This document shows positions 24,263 to 34,016 of a DNA stretch of 64,000 nt, piece after piece. The notes beneath the pieces were generated by a model. It saw nothing but the letters and a program-made list of their open reading frames with translations. It did not search any database and was not told the origin of the DNA. How positions within the stretch are numbered: the first letter of the stretch is position 1; each line of letters opens with the position of its first letter. This DNA comes from Neobacillus massiliamazoniensis (GTDB taxonomy: Bacteria; Bacillota; Bacilli; Bacillales; Cytobacillaceae). The stretch is taken from assembly GCF_001048695.1 (NCBI RefSeq), contig NZ_CVRB01000001.1, positions 1,054,001-1,118,000 of the forward strand. Direction: 5' to 3'. The position numbers and the translations under genes are program-made.

Positions 24263-24460
24263 ATGAAAGATATAATAACAAATATAATATTTTGGGTTGT
24301 AGGAGCAATCGTTCTTACAGTTGAATTTACTTTTAAATTTAATGATACATTAGGATGGTTATTAACGACAATCGGCGTAATATTAATAGGAATAGGTTTT
24401 ATTTATAAATCTAAAAAGCCATTTAAATATTTAATTGAGTTTTTTATAAACTTCTTCTAA
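24263..24460 (+). CDS. Small two-helix membrane protein
   Basis: 65 residues with two hydrophobic helices (about 6-23 and 31-49), a short loop (KFNDT) and a basic stretch (YKSKKPFKY). AAAGGA lies eight bases before the ATG, a good signal. It again follows a repeat copy and resembles the other orphan small membrane proteins of the region in architecture, not in sequence. Function unknown. Confidence 0.55.
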   Translation: MKDIITNIIFWVVGAIVLTVEFTFKFNDTLGWLLTTIGVILIGIGFIYKSKKPFKYLIEFFINFF

Positions 24461-24582
24461 ATCTTAAAATAAATATGGCTTTAGTTTAACAGGAAAGCTA
24501 ATGCATCTTTCGAGAAAAATGTGAACTAAATATACTTAAAGATGGGATTAATGCCAGATCCTGTCTTTTTTGTATTTCAACT

Positions 24583-24612
24583 AAAGGGCAGTTTTGTTCA
24601 ACAAACTCATTA
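24583..24612 (+). repeat. Dispersed intergenic repeat (3' part)
   Basis: CAACTAAAGGGCAGTTTTGTTCAACAAAC, the form seen at 9440-9475. Confidence 0.6.
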
Positions 24613-24822
24613 TTAAGTGTTTTTAAATATAAATAAAAAAACCACATTCCTTGATGCTTCGTTAAGAATGGGTTTAACACCGCTAAATCTATTGTCAGTT
24701 GTTTTAGGTTTACTTTAAAAACTCTATGATTTTTTATGGAAAATCTTTGTGTTTCCAGTGATAAATTCCTTTAATGTATCTAAATTAAGTGTCAGTAGAT
24801 GATTTTGCATTAATAAATAAAC

Positions 24823-24873
24823 GGATAAAATCCAGGGAAAGCCACTGACTCTCCCTTTATCATTCATTTTATC
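24823..24873 (-). terminator. Long hairpin after hydroxylamine reductase
   Basis: GGATAAAAT and ATTTTATCC form the outer stem and GGGA/TCCC the inner one. It ends 27 bases beyond the hcp stop codon on the minus strand. Confidence 0.65.
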
Positions 24874-24899
24874 CTTCATCCCAGTCGGGATAGGGTTTA

Positions 24900-26579
24900 T
24901 TAAACTAATGTACTTCCTTGAATTTCAATTGAGCTGTTCATGAACATTTCCATGTCGTCTTTTGTATTTGAAATGCCGCCTACACCAAAATTCTCAATTA
25001 AGAAGTTCGTTACGTTTGGTGATAAGAAAGCTGGTAATGTTGGGCCAACGTGAATATTTTTCACACCTAAGTAAAGTAAAGATAAGAAAACGATAACCGC
25101 TTTTTGCTCATACCATGCGATATTGTAAGATAACGGTAATTCATTTACACTTTCTAATCCGAATGCATCTTTCAGCTTCAATGCAGTCATGACTAGAGAG
25201 TAGGAATCGTTACATTGACCGGCATCAAGTACCCTTGGAATTCCGTTGATATCACCTAAATCTAGCTTATTGTATCGATATTTTGCACAACCGGCTGTTA
25301 AAATGATAGTATCTTTTGGAAGCTCTTCCGCAAACTCTTTATAATAAGTTCTGCTCTTATGGCGACCATCACAGCCAGCCATTACAAAGAATCGTTTAAT
25401 ATCACCCTTTTTCACAGCTTCTACAACTTGATCAGCTACTTGAGCCACTTGATTATGCGCAAATCCTCCAACAATTTCACCTTTTTCAATTTCTACTGGT
25501 GGTTGGCATTTCTTTGCATGCTCAATAATCACGGAGAAATCTTTTGTACCATCTTCATTTTTAGGAATATAGGTTACACCCTCAACAGCAGTTGCCCCAG
25601 TTGTATACATTCTTCCTTTATAAGATTCCTTTGGTGGTACAATACAGTTTGTTGTCATTAAAATCGGACCGTTAAAGCTCTCGAATTCACGAGTTTGTTC
25701 CCACCATGCATTTCCATAGTTACCGACAAAGTGATCATATTTTTTGAATGCTGGATAATAGTGCGCTGGAAGCATTTCACTATGTGTATACACATCTACT
25801 CCCGTGCCTTCCGTTTGTTTTAATAACTCTTCCATATCTTTCAGGTCATGACCGCTAACTAAAATTCCCGGATTTTGACGTACACCAATGTTTACTTTCG
25901 TCATTTCAGGATGACCATACGTTGATGTATTTGCTGTATCTAAAAGCTCCATAGCATGAACGCCGTACTTTCCACATTCCATTGAAAGTTCAATCAATTG
26001 TTCCATACTTACTGAATCATCTGTGATCTTTGCAAGTGCTTTTTCCATAAACGCATATAGCTCTTCATTTTCATAGCTAAGATTTGCCGCATGCTCTAAA
26101 TATGCAGCCATTCCTTTCAAACCGTAAGTCACTAACTCTCTTAATGAACGAATATCTTCATCTCTTGTAGCTAAAATACTAACTTCTTGAGAAGCAGATT
26201 TCATTTCAAGCTGATTATTTGTTTCACCATACCAAGTGACAAAATCGCTATTGTTGTCTAAAGTGTACCCTGCATTTCTGATTGCCGCTTTAATTTCTTC
26301 CCGGAGCTTTAATCCTTCTCTTACTGTATTAAAAAATTCATTTTTATCCCAATTTGCATTTGTAATCGTCATAAAAAGACCATTTATGATAAACTGATCT
26401 GTTTTCTTTTGATTAATCCCGATTTCACGAGCCATTGTATTCACAATCGCTACTCCCTTAATCGTGTAAATCAATAAATCTTGCATATTTGCTAAATCAT
26501 CTTTTTTTCCACATACTCCAACAACAGTACATCCTGTTCCTTTTGAGGTTTCTTGACATTGAAAACAAAACATACTCAT
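24900..26579 (-). CDS. hcp: Hydroxylamine reductase (hybrid-cluster protein)
   Basis: 559 residues, the usual length. The N-terminal cluster is ligated by C5, C8, C17 and C23 ([24 protein letters not shown]). Later segments ligate the hybrid Fe-S-O cluster, including [40 protein letters not shown] and [19 protein letters not shown]. The enzyme reduces hydroxylamine to ammonia in vitro and probably detoxifies nitric oxide or hydroxylamine under low oxygen. GGAGG precedes the ATG. It stands alone without an hcr reductase gene. A redox-responsive promoter is expected, but I found no clear operator. Confidence 0.96.
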   Translation of the reverse strand: MSMFCFQCQETSKGTGCTVVGVCGKKDDLANMQDLLIYTIKGVAIVNTMAREIGINQKKTDQFIINGLFMTITNANWDKNEFFNTVREGLKLREEIKAAIRNAGYTLDNNSDFVTWYGETNNQLEMKSASQEVSILATRDEDIRSLRELVTYGLKGMAAYLEHAANLSYENEELYAFMEKALAKITDDSVSMEQLIELSMECGKYGVHAMELLDTANTSTYGHPEMTKVNIGVRQNPGILVSGHDLKDMEELLKQTEGTGVDVYTHSEMLPAHYYPAFKKYDHFVGNYGNAWWEQTREFESFNGPILMTTNCIVPPKESYKGRMYTTGATAVEGVTYIPKNEDGTKDFSVIIEHAKKCQPPVEIEKGEIVGGFAHNQVAQVADQVVEAVKKGDIKRFFVMAGCDGRHKSRTYYKEFAEELPKDTIILTAGCAKYRYNKLDLGDINGIPRVLDAGQCNDSYSLVMTALKLKDAFGLESVNELPLSYNIAWYEQKAVIVFLSLLYLGVKNIHVGPTLPAFLSPNVTNFLIENFGVGGISNTKDDMEMFMNSSIEIQGSTLV

Positions 26580-27011
26580 TTATAATTTCCTCCAGTGAAT
26601 GATTTTTGATTTCTAATTTTTCTACAATAAACACTTTCTCTTATTTAATGTGAATTATTGAATAAGTATCATAAGCAATTAACAATATAATCAACTAATT
26701 TACATTGTTATTATAAATTCATTAATTTTAAATTTGGAGTTCTTTATGAATCTGTTCATAAACAAGTCAAAAAGATTTGAACACTTCTTGACAAAAAGGA
26801 CAAGTGGATACGGTTTGAATTAAACACCTAGTTGAATACAAAATATTTGGTTTAAATTGAGCTATCAGTAAGATTTAGGACCTTATTTGAATATAAATTT
26901 GAGCTTGTGAAAATTTGTACTTAAAGTAACGTGGCAGGTTAGTGCAAGAAGGAATTATCAAATCGTATTACGAATTGTAATGTTAAAATATTATTAAAGT
27001 GGGGAAACGGT
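26580..27011. other. Intergenic region with promoter of hcp and one repeat copy
   Basis: The left part is AT-rich and must hold the hcp promoter. At 26903-26958 there is a repeat copy (GCTTGTGAAAATTTGTACTTAAAGTAACGTGGCAGGTTAGTGCAAGAAGG), followed by the SMI1-type gene about 50 bases later. Confidence 0.5.
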
Positions 27012-27404
27012 ATGATTAATACATATGGATTAGAATTGAATCCTCCAGTCGCGGAGAATAAGATTAAAAAAGTAGAGACTGAACTTGGTATTACATTCCC
27101 CAAAGATTATATCGAATTTATTTCAAACTCCAATGGTGCGGAAGGAAGCTTAGGAGAAAATTATTTAATCATATGGTCGATTGAGGACATTATCGAGTTA
27201 AATGAGGCTTATGGTGTTAATGATTTTGCTAAAGGAATAGTAGTATTTGGTTCAGATGGAGGCGACACTGCATTTGCCTTCGATACAAGAACGAATGAAA
27301 CACATATTGTAACCGTTCCTTTTATAGGGATGGACTTAGAGGAAGTAACGACCTGTTCAAATACATTTAATGGTTTCTTACAATACTTTTTAAATACTCA
27401 ATAG
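27012..27404 (+). CDS. SMI1/KNR4 (SUKH) family protein
   Basis: 130 residues with the SUKH pattern: ENKIKKVETELGITFPKDYIEFISNSNGAEG at the start, then YLIIWSIEDIIELNEAY, IVVFGSDGGDTAFAFD and a closing helical segment (FNGFLQYFL). In bacteria this family is frequently an immunity protein against polymorphic or contact-dependent toxins. No toxin gene is adjacent, so an orphan immunity role is an inference. GTGGGG precedes the ATG. It sits between a repeat copy and an IS110 relic. Confidence 0.85.
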   Translation: MINTYGLELNPPVAENKIKKVETELGITFPKDYIEFISNSNGAEGSLGENYLIIWSIEDIIELNEAYGVNDFAKGIVVFGSDGGDTAFAFDTRTNETHIVTVPFIGMDLEEVTTCSNTFNGFLQYFLNTQ

Positions 27405-27496
27405 TATAAAATCCTTGTTACGTTAACAGGTGCTTTAATTGGTTCCGTTGGCTCGAATTAGGTAAAAATTTAGCATTTGAAAAACTTAGGGTTCTT

Positions 27497-28252
27497 ATGT
27501 CTAATCGTGATGTAGTAGTTAAACGCCTCGTTAGTTCTATTAATCAATTAAATCGTTGGGTAGATATTGTTTTTCCAGAACTAAGACAGGTATTTAAAGA
27601 TATTAAAGCTAAAGGGGCAATCGCAACTATTCGATTATTCCCATCGCCAGTGGAATTAGAAACTTTGCAGCCTCACGACATTATTACAGGTTGGAAATCA
27701 ATTATGAAGAGGCAGCCTGGATTAAAAAAGGCCCTTTTACTCCTCCAAGTAGCTAGGAAATCCGTTGGCACTAGACAAGCACTTGATGCGTATAAATTTC
27801 ATCTTGAGCAACTATTAGAGGAATATGATTTAGCTGTAACACAACTCGAAAGAGTTGAAAAACAAGTTACCGATATATTAAATAAAATCCCATTCGCTAA
27901 GAAGCTACTTACCATTAAAGGAATAAGTGAAATTTCTTTAGCTGGCATATTAGGTGAGGCTGGAGATTTAAGTAGCTTTTCTCATGGAAATTCTCTACTT
28001 CGCCATGCGGGTTTACACTAAGCCGAAGCAAGTTCAGGTAAATGGAAAGGACAAATTGTCATTTCGAAGCGTGGAAGGTCGAGACTACGGCGTTTCCTCT
28101 TCTTAGCTACCATGAGTCTAGTCGCGAACAATCTAGAATTTAAAGCATTACACATTCATAATGTTAAAGTTAAGAAAATGAAGAAAATGAAATCAATTAT
28201 GAAGTTAGTTGGCAAGTTAGCTAGGATTTTTGTTGGTATTTCTCGAACGTAA
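27497..28252 (+). pseudogene. IS110-family transposase remnant, third subgroup
   Basis: The N-terminal RuvC-like part is missing. The remaining sequence has the C-terminal domain (LLTIKGISEISLAGILGEAG, SSFSHGNSLLRHAGL), a TAA in the position where the family has NLAEASSG, and then continues in frame through AEASSGKWKGQIVISKRG and RRFLFLATMSLV to 28252. It is 5'-truncated and nonsense-bearing, so inactive. The sequence differs from both other IS110 groups in the window. Confidence 0.85.
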
Positions 28253-28378
28253 TGAATCCTATTGTCCTGATAAACTCCAATCATTATCACAAATGGCGGC
28301 CTAATAACTTAATAATCGAAGATTATCCATCCTCTTTTTGTATGGAAATATATCAAACTTGTATTGACCGAATGTTGG

Positions 28379-28693
28379 CTTATTCGTAGGATTTCAAATA
28401 TGTACGGAGTACCAGATTTCTTCAACAACATAAGGGCACTGACCCATTAGTTTAGCATAACTGGCCTCCACCCCTTGGATAGGCATGACGAAGGAATGAT
28501 AGGGCAATTGACCCGTTGAGACATGGGAGGGAAAGCCTCCAGGGGCGGCGTGGAGAATGTACATCATATGGTAAAATATGGGGTGTTTATTAACTCCTTT
28601 ATTTCACTATGCCTTCACGAAGCCAAAATGATCTGAACGTATTCCTTTTAACTGTTAACTCTATTTAAAGGGATATGAAATCCTGCGAATAAG
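28379..28693. repeat. 315-bp segment bounded by 17-bp inverted repeats
   Basis: CTTATTCGTAGGATTTC (28379-28395) is repeated inverted, with one mismatch, as GAAATCCTGCGAATAAG (28677-28693). The enclosed DNA is non-coding and includes a G-rich, structured stretch (about 28465-28555). It lies just downstream of the IS110 relic and may be that element's non-coding RNA region, or a small non-autonomous element. Confidence 0.55.
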
Positions 28694-28849
28694 CGAGTAT
28701 TCGTGAGAAAATCGTATTAAACTGAGGGAGTTGAACAATCATCATTAGCTTTTTTTAACAATCGGACCATTTAATTGAATAAAGCTTATAAGCAAAAATC
28801 ACAACTAAATAAAATTGTAATGAAATCCAATATGCGATATATTGGTTTT

Positions 28850-29515
28850 ATGGAAAAAGACATAATAAAACCAATTAAACGTTTGTCATTTAGAGATGAA
28901 GTATATCAAACTTTAAAAAAATCGATTATTAATTTGGAATTACAACCAGAAGAACGCTTAAATGACAAAGAATTAGCAGAAAGGTTTGGAATTAGTCGCA
29001 CCCCTGTTAGGGAAGCACTTAAACGACTTGAGGACGAAGGACTTGTTGAGTCACTTCCAGGGTCATCTACTCGTGTAGCACCATTAAAATTAGAGGAGGC
29101 GAAAAATGCTTTTACGGTTGTAGCAGTTTTACATGCTTTAGCTGCTCGAATTGCATGTCCATTATTAAAGGAAACGGATCTTGAAGAATTAGAGTTTAGT
29201 AATAAGGCATTGCTGCTTTCAATTGAAAAAGGTGACGTTATTAAGGCTATTGAGGCAGATACAGCTTTTCACAATGTGTTCTTAGACGTAGCTGGAAACC
29301 CTGAAATCTTATTCGCATTAGAACGTAGTATACCTAAAATCCAGCGATTAGAAATTTCACAATTTATTACCCAAAAAGGGTTATATTCGGTTGAGCAACA
29401 CAATCAAATTATATCAGCTTGTAAAAATCAGGAATGCGAAATAGTTGTCCGTCTTGTAGAAGAAAACTGGCTAAGTCTTGGCGAACTACTAACGCAACTA
29501 ACGGAGCCGAGGTGA
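28850..29515 (+). CDS. GntR/FadR-family transcriptional regulator
   Basis: About 221 residues from the ATG at 28850. The frame opens at 28775, but the extra 25 residues look unlike the family. The winged helix (about 12-75) has RDEVYQTLKKSIINLELQPEERLNDKELAERFGISRTPVREALKRLEDEGLVE, classical GntR. The C-terminal all-helical FCD domain carries the acid/His metal-site pattern (AFHNVFLDVAGN, QHNQIISA). The next gene starts five bases after the stop, so the regulator probably controls that exporter. The true start is uncertain because no strong ribosome site is present. Confidence 0.85.
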   Translation: MEKDIIKPIKRLSFRDEVYQTLKKSIINLELQPEERLNDKELAERFGISRTPVREALKRLEDEGLVESLPGSSTRVAPLKLEEAKNAFTVVAVLHALAARIACPLLKETDLEELEFSNKALLLSIEKGDVIKAIEADTAFHNVFLDVAGNPEILFALERSIPKIQRLEISQFITQKGLYSVEQHNQIISACKNQECEIVVRLVEENWLSLGELLTQLTEPR

Positions 29516-29520
29516 TACAG

Positions 29521-30495
29521 TTGCAACCCATTTTAATCGGTATTACTGCAGCCTTCTTTTTTGCTTTTACATTTGTGCTCAATGCATCTATGGAGCTATC
29601 TGGCGGCAGTTGGATTTGGAGCGCTTCGCTCCGATATATCTTTATGGCCCCGTTTCTTTTGTGTATTGTACTAATTCGCAAAAATTTACGGCTACTCTTA
29701 AACGAAATGAGAAAACAACCAGGGACATGGGTTTTGTGGGGTTCTGTGGGATTTGGGTTATTCTATGCCCCCTTGTGTTTTGCATCTGCGTACTCACCTG
29801 GTTGGCTTATTGCTGGAACATGGCAATTGACAATTATTTCAGGTACTTTACTTGCACCGTTATTTTTTGAAACGAAATACACAGAGAATGGACCTTTACA
29901 GATGAGAGGGAAAATTCCCCTGAAAAGTCTTATCATGTCACTTATTATTCTGTTAGGTATTGTTTTAATGCAAATGGAACAGGCAAAACACCTTGCTTTA
30001 GAAAATCTATTATTGGGAGTTATCCCTGTCCTACTAGCATCATTTGCCTATCCTTTAGGGAATCGAAAAATGATGGATGTATGTGAAGGGCGTTTAGATG
30101 CTTATCAACGGGTGTTAGGAATGACCCTTGCAAGCCTTCCATTCTGGTTTTTGCTTTCCTTGTATGGCTTTTATACCGTAGGATTACCAAGTAAGGGACA
30201 GAGTCTTCAATCTTTATTGGTAGCACTTTGTTCTGGAGTCATTGCCACTGTTCTATTTTTCAAAGCGACAGATATGGTAAGAGGCAATATGCAAAAGCTA
30301 GCGTCTGTTGAAGCAACGCAATCAATGGAAGTGCTTTTTACACTAGCTGGGGAACTGCTATTTTTGTCGATCCCAATTCCTTCTCCATTATCTTGGTGCG
30401 GTATTTTTATCGTCATTCTTGGCATGATTTTACATAGTTATGTTTCAAATCGAAAAGAAGAAAGTCATTTTAAACAGTCAGTGAACTTAAACTAA
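29521..30495 (+). CDS. DMT-superfamily transporter (EmrE-type, multidrug-efflux-like)
   Basis: 324 residues from the TTG at 29521, which has GAGGTGAT six bases upstream; a longer frame from 29434 would overlap the regulator. About ten hydrophobic helices in two halves. The N-terminal segment LIGITAAFFFAFTFVLNASMELSGGSWIWSASLRYIF fits the ten-helix EmrE-like family of the drug/metabolite transporter superfamily. It presumably exports a small organic compound, and the upstream FadR-type regulator may sense the substrate. A terminator follows inside a repeat copy. Confidence 0.85.
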   Translation: MQPILIGITAAFFFAFTFVLNASMELSGGSWIWSASLRYIFMAPFLLCIVLIRKNLRLLLNEMRKQPGTWVLWGSVGFGLFYAPLCFASAYSPGWLIAGTWQLTIISGTLLAPLFFETKYTENGPLQMRGKIPLKSLIMSLIILLGIVLMQMEQAKHLALENLLLGVIPVLLASFAYPLGNRKMMDVCEGRLDAYQRVLGMTLASLPFWFLLSLYGFYTVGLPSKGQSLQSLLVALCSGVIATVLFFKATDMVRGNMQKLASVEATQSMEVLFTLAGELLFLSIPIPSPLSWCGIFIVILGMILHSYVSNRKEESHFKQSVNLN

Positions 30496-30535
30496 ACGAA
30501 AGGGTGCGATGTCGGAAGAAGGCATCGCTTTTTCA
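30490..30535 (+). terminator. Terminator within a repeat copy
   Basis: AAACGAAAGGGTGCGATG...CATCGCTTTTT: GCGATG pairs with CATCGC and five T follow. It is the dispersed repeat acting as the terminator of the exporter operon. Confidence 0.7.
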
Positions 30536-30873
30536 CGAACGAGTGCAATTTTTCTCAGGTTGATTTTTTATAATGCACGAACGGAAGGTTTGTTGAAGAG
30601 TGTTATTTATTCTTTGTTCAACAATAGGGCGCGTTTCCAGAGCAGGATTGCGCTCTTTTTATGTATCGGGCCATATTCTTGAAGAAGAAAAGGAAATAAT
30701 AGAAAATAAATAGTAGCTTTAAATTATTTAATTAACTGCTACGAATGTTAATATCATGCTTATGAGGCATTCCCACCAAAAATTAGCGAATTTTTTTGTT
30801 GGGTGTAGCTTCGTAAGGCTTGATGGATAGATGTATATTTAGTAAACATAACTTTTACATAGGAGTGGAATGG
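30536..30873. other. Intergenic region before the Van-type locus
   Basis: It contains another terminator-like repeat (AATAGGGCGCGTTTCCAGAGCAGGATTGCGCTCTTTTT, about 30624-30660) and GGGCCATATTCTTGAAGAAG (30668-30687), then an AT-rich stretch that should hold the vanR-like promoter. Confidence 0.5.
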
Positions 30874-31569
30874 ATGAAACGGATATCGATTTTAATAGCA
30901 GATGATGAGGAGGAAATTGCTGACCTTATTGCCATCCATTTAGAAAAAGAGGGTTACCATGTTATTAAAGTGTCTGATGGACAAGAAGTCCTTCAGGTTA
31001 TCCAGACACAATCGATTGATTTGCTGATTTTGGATATAATGATGCCGAAAATGGATGGATATGAAGTAACCCGTCACATTCGTGAACAACATAATATGCC
31101 TATCATATTTTTAAGTGCAAAAACATCTGATTTCGATAAGGTACATGGACTTGTGATTGGAGCAGATGATTATATGACTAAACCATTTACGCCCATTGAA
31201 TTGGTTGCTCGTGTAAATGCTCATTTGAGGCGTTTTATGAAGTTGAATCAACCCAAAGAGGATAATAAATTGACCTTAGAATTTGGTGGGCTAGTTATTT
31301 CTCCTGAGCAACGTACAGTTAAACTATATGGTGAAAACATCGAACTAACTCCCAAAGAGTTTGATATTTTATATTTACTAGCCAGTCATCCAAAGAAGGT
31401 TTATAGTGTAGAGAATATTTTCCAGCAGGTGTGGGGAGAAGCGTACTTTGAAGGTCGAAATACCGTGATGGTTCATATTCGTACGTTACGGAAAAAACTC
31501 GAAGAAGATAGACAGAAAAACAAATGGATTAAAACTGTGTGGGGCGTTGGGTATGCATTCAATGGTTAA
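30874..31569 (+). CDS. VanR-type response regulator (OmpR family)
   Basis: 231 residues from the ATG at 30874, preceded by AGGAGTGG. The receiver domain has the acidic pair in LIADDEEE, the phospho-acceptor aspartate in LLILDIMMP and the lysine in DDYMTKPF. The C-terminal winged helix has ELTPKEFDILYLLASHPKKVYS and VMVHIRTLRKKLEED. It partners the VanS-like kinase, whose gene overlaps by eight bases. It probably activates the downstream vanY/vanZ-like genes; tandem TTTAAG repeats at 32690 are a candidate site. Confidence 0.9.
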   Translation: MKRISILIADDEEEIADLIAIHLEKEGYHVIKVSDGQEVLQVIQTQSIDLLILDIMMPKMDGYEVTRHIREQHNMPIIFLSAKTSDFDKVHGLVIGADDYMTKPFTPIELVARVNAHLRRFMKLNQPKEDNKLTLEFGGLVISPEQRTVKLYGENIELTPKEFDILYLLASHPKKVYSVENIFQQVWGEAYFEGRNTVMVHIRTLRKKLEEDRQKNKWIKTVWGVGYAFNG

Positions 31570-32674
31570 AATGCTACGCAGTTTTCGTTCAAAAATGGTA
31601 CTCTTATTTGTTTTAAGCATGTTGCTGTCTGGTATCATAACGTATTCAATCTATAAAGGCCTTCAATTTTATTATCACGCCAATGTCCAACTTGGAGATA
31701 GACTAGCTTATTATCGCTATATTATGAATGATATTGGCGACATTAATTTCTTTTTGCTACTATTTATCCCACTTTCAATCTTGTTTTTTTATTTACTTAC
31801 TCAGCGCTATTCGACCTATTTCTATGAGATTTCAACCGGAATTCATAATCTCGCTCAAGGAGACTTTTCGTATAGGATTCAAATTAAGTCAAAGGATGAA
31901 TTTAGGGATATTGCTCAAGATATTAACTTGGCAAGTAAAAAATTGAAAGAAGCTATAGAAAGAGGAGACTTTTCGGAGAGTAGCAAGGATCAGTTAGTAG
32001 TAAATTTAGCTCATGATTTACGTACACCTCTTACCTCTGTTTTAGGCTATTTGGATTTAATTCTTAAGGAAAAAGATTTGACCAAAGAACAAGTTAGACA
32101 TTTCTTAACGATTGCCTTTACCAAATCTCAGCGTTTAGAAAGGCTTATTGATGAATTATTTGAAATAACTAGAATGAATTATGGGATGTTACTAGTTGAA
32201 AAAAAACAAGTTAATGTAAGTGATCTACTTTTTCAGTTAAACGAAGAATTGTTTCCGATCTTAGAAAAAAATGATTTGACAGTTCGAATGAATATTACTC
32301 CTTATTTACTTATTTTGGGTGACGGAGATTTGTTAGCACGTGTGTTTGAAAATCTTCTAATTAATGCGAATAATTATGGATACGATGGTCAATTTATAGA
32401 TATCAATGGCTATTTTGATTCAGGAGAAGTAGTTGTTGAGGTAATAAATTATGGAGATAGTATACCTGCGGAAGATCTGCCATATCTGTTTGATATGTTT
32501 TATACTGGTAACAAGGCACGAACCGATCAAAAAGATAGTACAGGTTTAGGATTGTTCATTGCAAAGAATATTGTTGAGCAACATAATGGCAAGATTAGTG
32601 CTGAAAGTAATTTAATACGGACAGTTTTTGAAGTCCGTTTACCACTGGAAAGTGTACAGAATAATCAAATTTAA
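31562..32674 (+). CDS. VanS-type sensor histidine kinase
   Basis: About 370 residues. Two membrane helices (about 13-33 and 64-84) enclose a short extracellular loop of about 30 residues, as in VanS of the VanB-like or intramembrane-sensing type. HAMP follows, then the H-box VVNLAHDLRTPLTSVLGYLDL, the N-box ENLLINANNYG and the G-box TGLGLFIAKNIVEQHNGKI. The short loop suggests detection of envelope damage or a membrane-bound ligand. The ATG at 31562 overlaps the end of the regulator gene, indicating coupled translation. Confidence 0.88.
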   Translation: MVKMLRSFRSKMVLLFVLSMLLSGIITYSIYKGLQFYYHANVQLGDRLAYYRYIMNDIGDINFFLLLFIPLSILFFYLLTQRYSTYFYEISTGIHNLAQGDFSYRIQIKSKDEFRDIAQDINLASKKLKEAIERGDFSESSKDQLVVNLAHDLRTPLTSVLGYLDLILKEKDLTKEQVRHFLTIAFTKSQRLERLIDELFEITRMNYGMLLVEKKQVNVSDLLFQLNEELFPILEKNDLTVRMNITPYLLILGDGDLLARVFENLLINANNYGYDGQFIDINGYFDSGEVVVEVINYGDSIPAEDLPYLFDMFYTGNKARTDQKDSTGLGLFIAKNIVEQHNGKISAESNLIRTVFEVRLPLESVQNNQI

Positions 32675-32689
32675 AATCCAAGTAATGGA

Positions 32690-32706
32690 TTTAAGAAAAA
32701 TTTAAG
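32690..32706 (+). promoter_or_regulatory. Candidate VanR-type operator
   Basis: Two direct TTTAAG repeats 11 bases apart (32690 and 32701), upstream of the vanY-like gene. Tandem sites with one-turn spacing are typical of OmpR-family regulators. The assignment is inference. Confidence 0.35.
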
Positions 32707-32774
32707 ATTTACCCCACTTTTTATTTTAAAAGTTTTTCTTACTCTCTAAGTATGAGTTCAGGAGGAATTTTAAA

Positions 32775-33647
32775 ATGAAGAAGTGGGGATTTTTATTTGT
32801 ACTATTATTGTGCCTAGGCATTGCAGGGGTTAATTTGTTACCTTTTTTTCAAGATACTATAGAGATAAATAGCCAGAATGACAAAGATATATTAGGCGAT
32901 AAAGGGATGAATGGAGAATTCCAAAAGATAGAGATTAAAAAAGAACAAATTTTTCAAGGTAATCTACTTTTGGTAAACAATAAATACCCTGTTCACCAAG
33001 GTAGTATAAAGCAGGATATCGTTGATTTATATACTCACAAAGAATTGACAAAGGGATACGGATTACTTGATAGCAAAACTAAATTGTCTGAAGAGGTTGC
33101 ACATAAATTTTCAAATATGATAGTCGCAGCTGAAAAAGAAGGAATATGTCATTTTTTACTTACAAGTGGCTTTCGAGACTTTGATGAACAAAATGCTCTT
33201 TACAACAAAATGGGTTCTGACTATGCGTTGCCAGCTGGGTATAGCGAACACAATTTAGGTTTATCACTCGACGTAGGATCTACTCAAATGAAGATGGATG
33301 AAGCATCTGAAGGAAAGTGGATAGAAGAAAATGCTTGGAAATATGGCTTTATTTTACGTTATCCAAAAGACAAAACGGATGTTACAGGAATTAAATATGA
33401 ACCGTGGCATATCCGTTATGTTGGTTTACCTCACAGTGCGATTATGAAAGAAAAGAATTTAGTTTTGGAAGAATATTTAGCTTATCTGAAAGAAGAAAAG
33501 AATATCTCAGTTAGTGTTAATGGGAAAAAATATAAGGTTTCTTACTACCCCATTTCTCAAAACACGACAATCAAAGTACCAAATAATCACCATTATGAGA
33601 TTTCAGGCAATAATATGGATGGTGTAATCGTAACGGTGTTTCCTTGA
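32775..33647 (+). CDS. VanY-type D-alanyl-D-alanine carboxypeptidase (M15B)
   Basis: 290 residues with an N-terminal signal anchor (about 4-24), a linker, and a peptidase domain with zinc ligands in PAGYSEHNLGLSLDVG and YEPWHIRYVG, plus the substrate-site segment TSGFRDFDEQNALY. VanY removes the terminal D-Ala from peptidoglycan precursors, lowering the targets for glycopeptides. A short C-terminal extension (about 240-290) resembles that of VanYB-like enzymes. AGGAGG precedes the ATG. It follows the VanR/S pair; no vanHAX genes are present, so resistance would at most be accessory. Confidence 0.88.
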   Translation: MKKWGFLFVLLLCLGIAGVNLLPFFQDTIEINSQNDKDILGDKGMNGEFQKIEIKKEQIFQGNLLLVNNKYPVHQGSIKQDIVDLYTHKELTKGYGLLDSKTKLSEEVAHKFSNMIVAAEKEGICHFLLTSGFRDFDEQNALYNKMGSDYALPAGYSEHNLGLSLDVGSTQMKMDEASEGKWIEENAWKYGFILRYPKDKTDVTGIKYEPWHIRYVGLPHSAIMKEKNLVLEEYLAYLKEEKNISVSVNGKKYKVSYYPISQNTTIKVPNNHHYEISGNNMDGVIVTVFP

Positions 33648-33705
33648 TTAACACATACTAACCATGAGAAGAAAAAACTGAAAAAAATAAACAGTATTAT
33701 AGTAC

Positions 33706-34014
33706 CAACTCTATTTATCTCATAATATTTGCATTAATAAAAGTCATTTTATTTAAGTTCGGCTCGATTGATATCAAATTTCTTTTGGATCAACTTCAGA
33801 GGAATCTGGGTAACATCGATCATGTCTTGTATCGATTGGAATTAGGTAACTTTATCCCGTTTAATTCAATATTCAATACTATTCGGAGTCTATCGTTCCA
33901 TTTTTAAATAATTTGTTTGGAAATATTATAATATTCATGCCATTTGGGGGATTTCTCCTATTATTGTTCAAAAACAAAGGAACATCATTCATAGGTAGAA
34001 AAGAAAGGGAGTAA
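33706..34014 (+). pseudogene. VanZ-family remnant
   Basis: One frame encodes a VanZ-like middle part (FALIKVILFKFGSIDIKF, LYRLELGNFIPFNSIFNTI) that ends in a TAA. A second frame then continues with the VanZ hallmark NNLFGNIIIFMPFGGFLLLL up to a stop at 34014. The start and the C-terminal helices are lost. An intact vanZ-like gene starts three bases later, so this is an older tandem copy. Confidence 0.75.
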
Positions 34015-34016
34015 TT

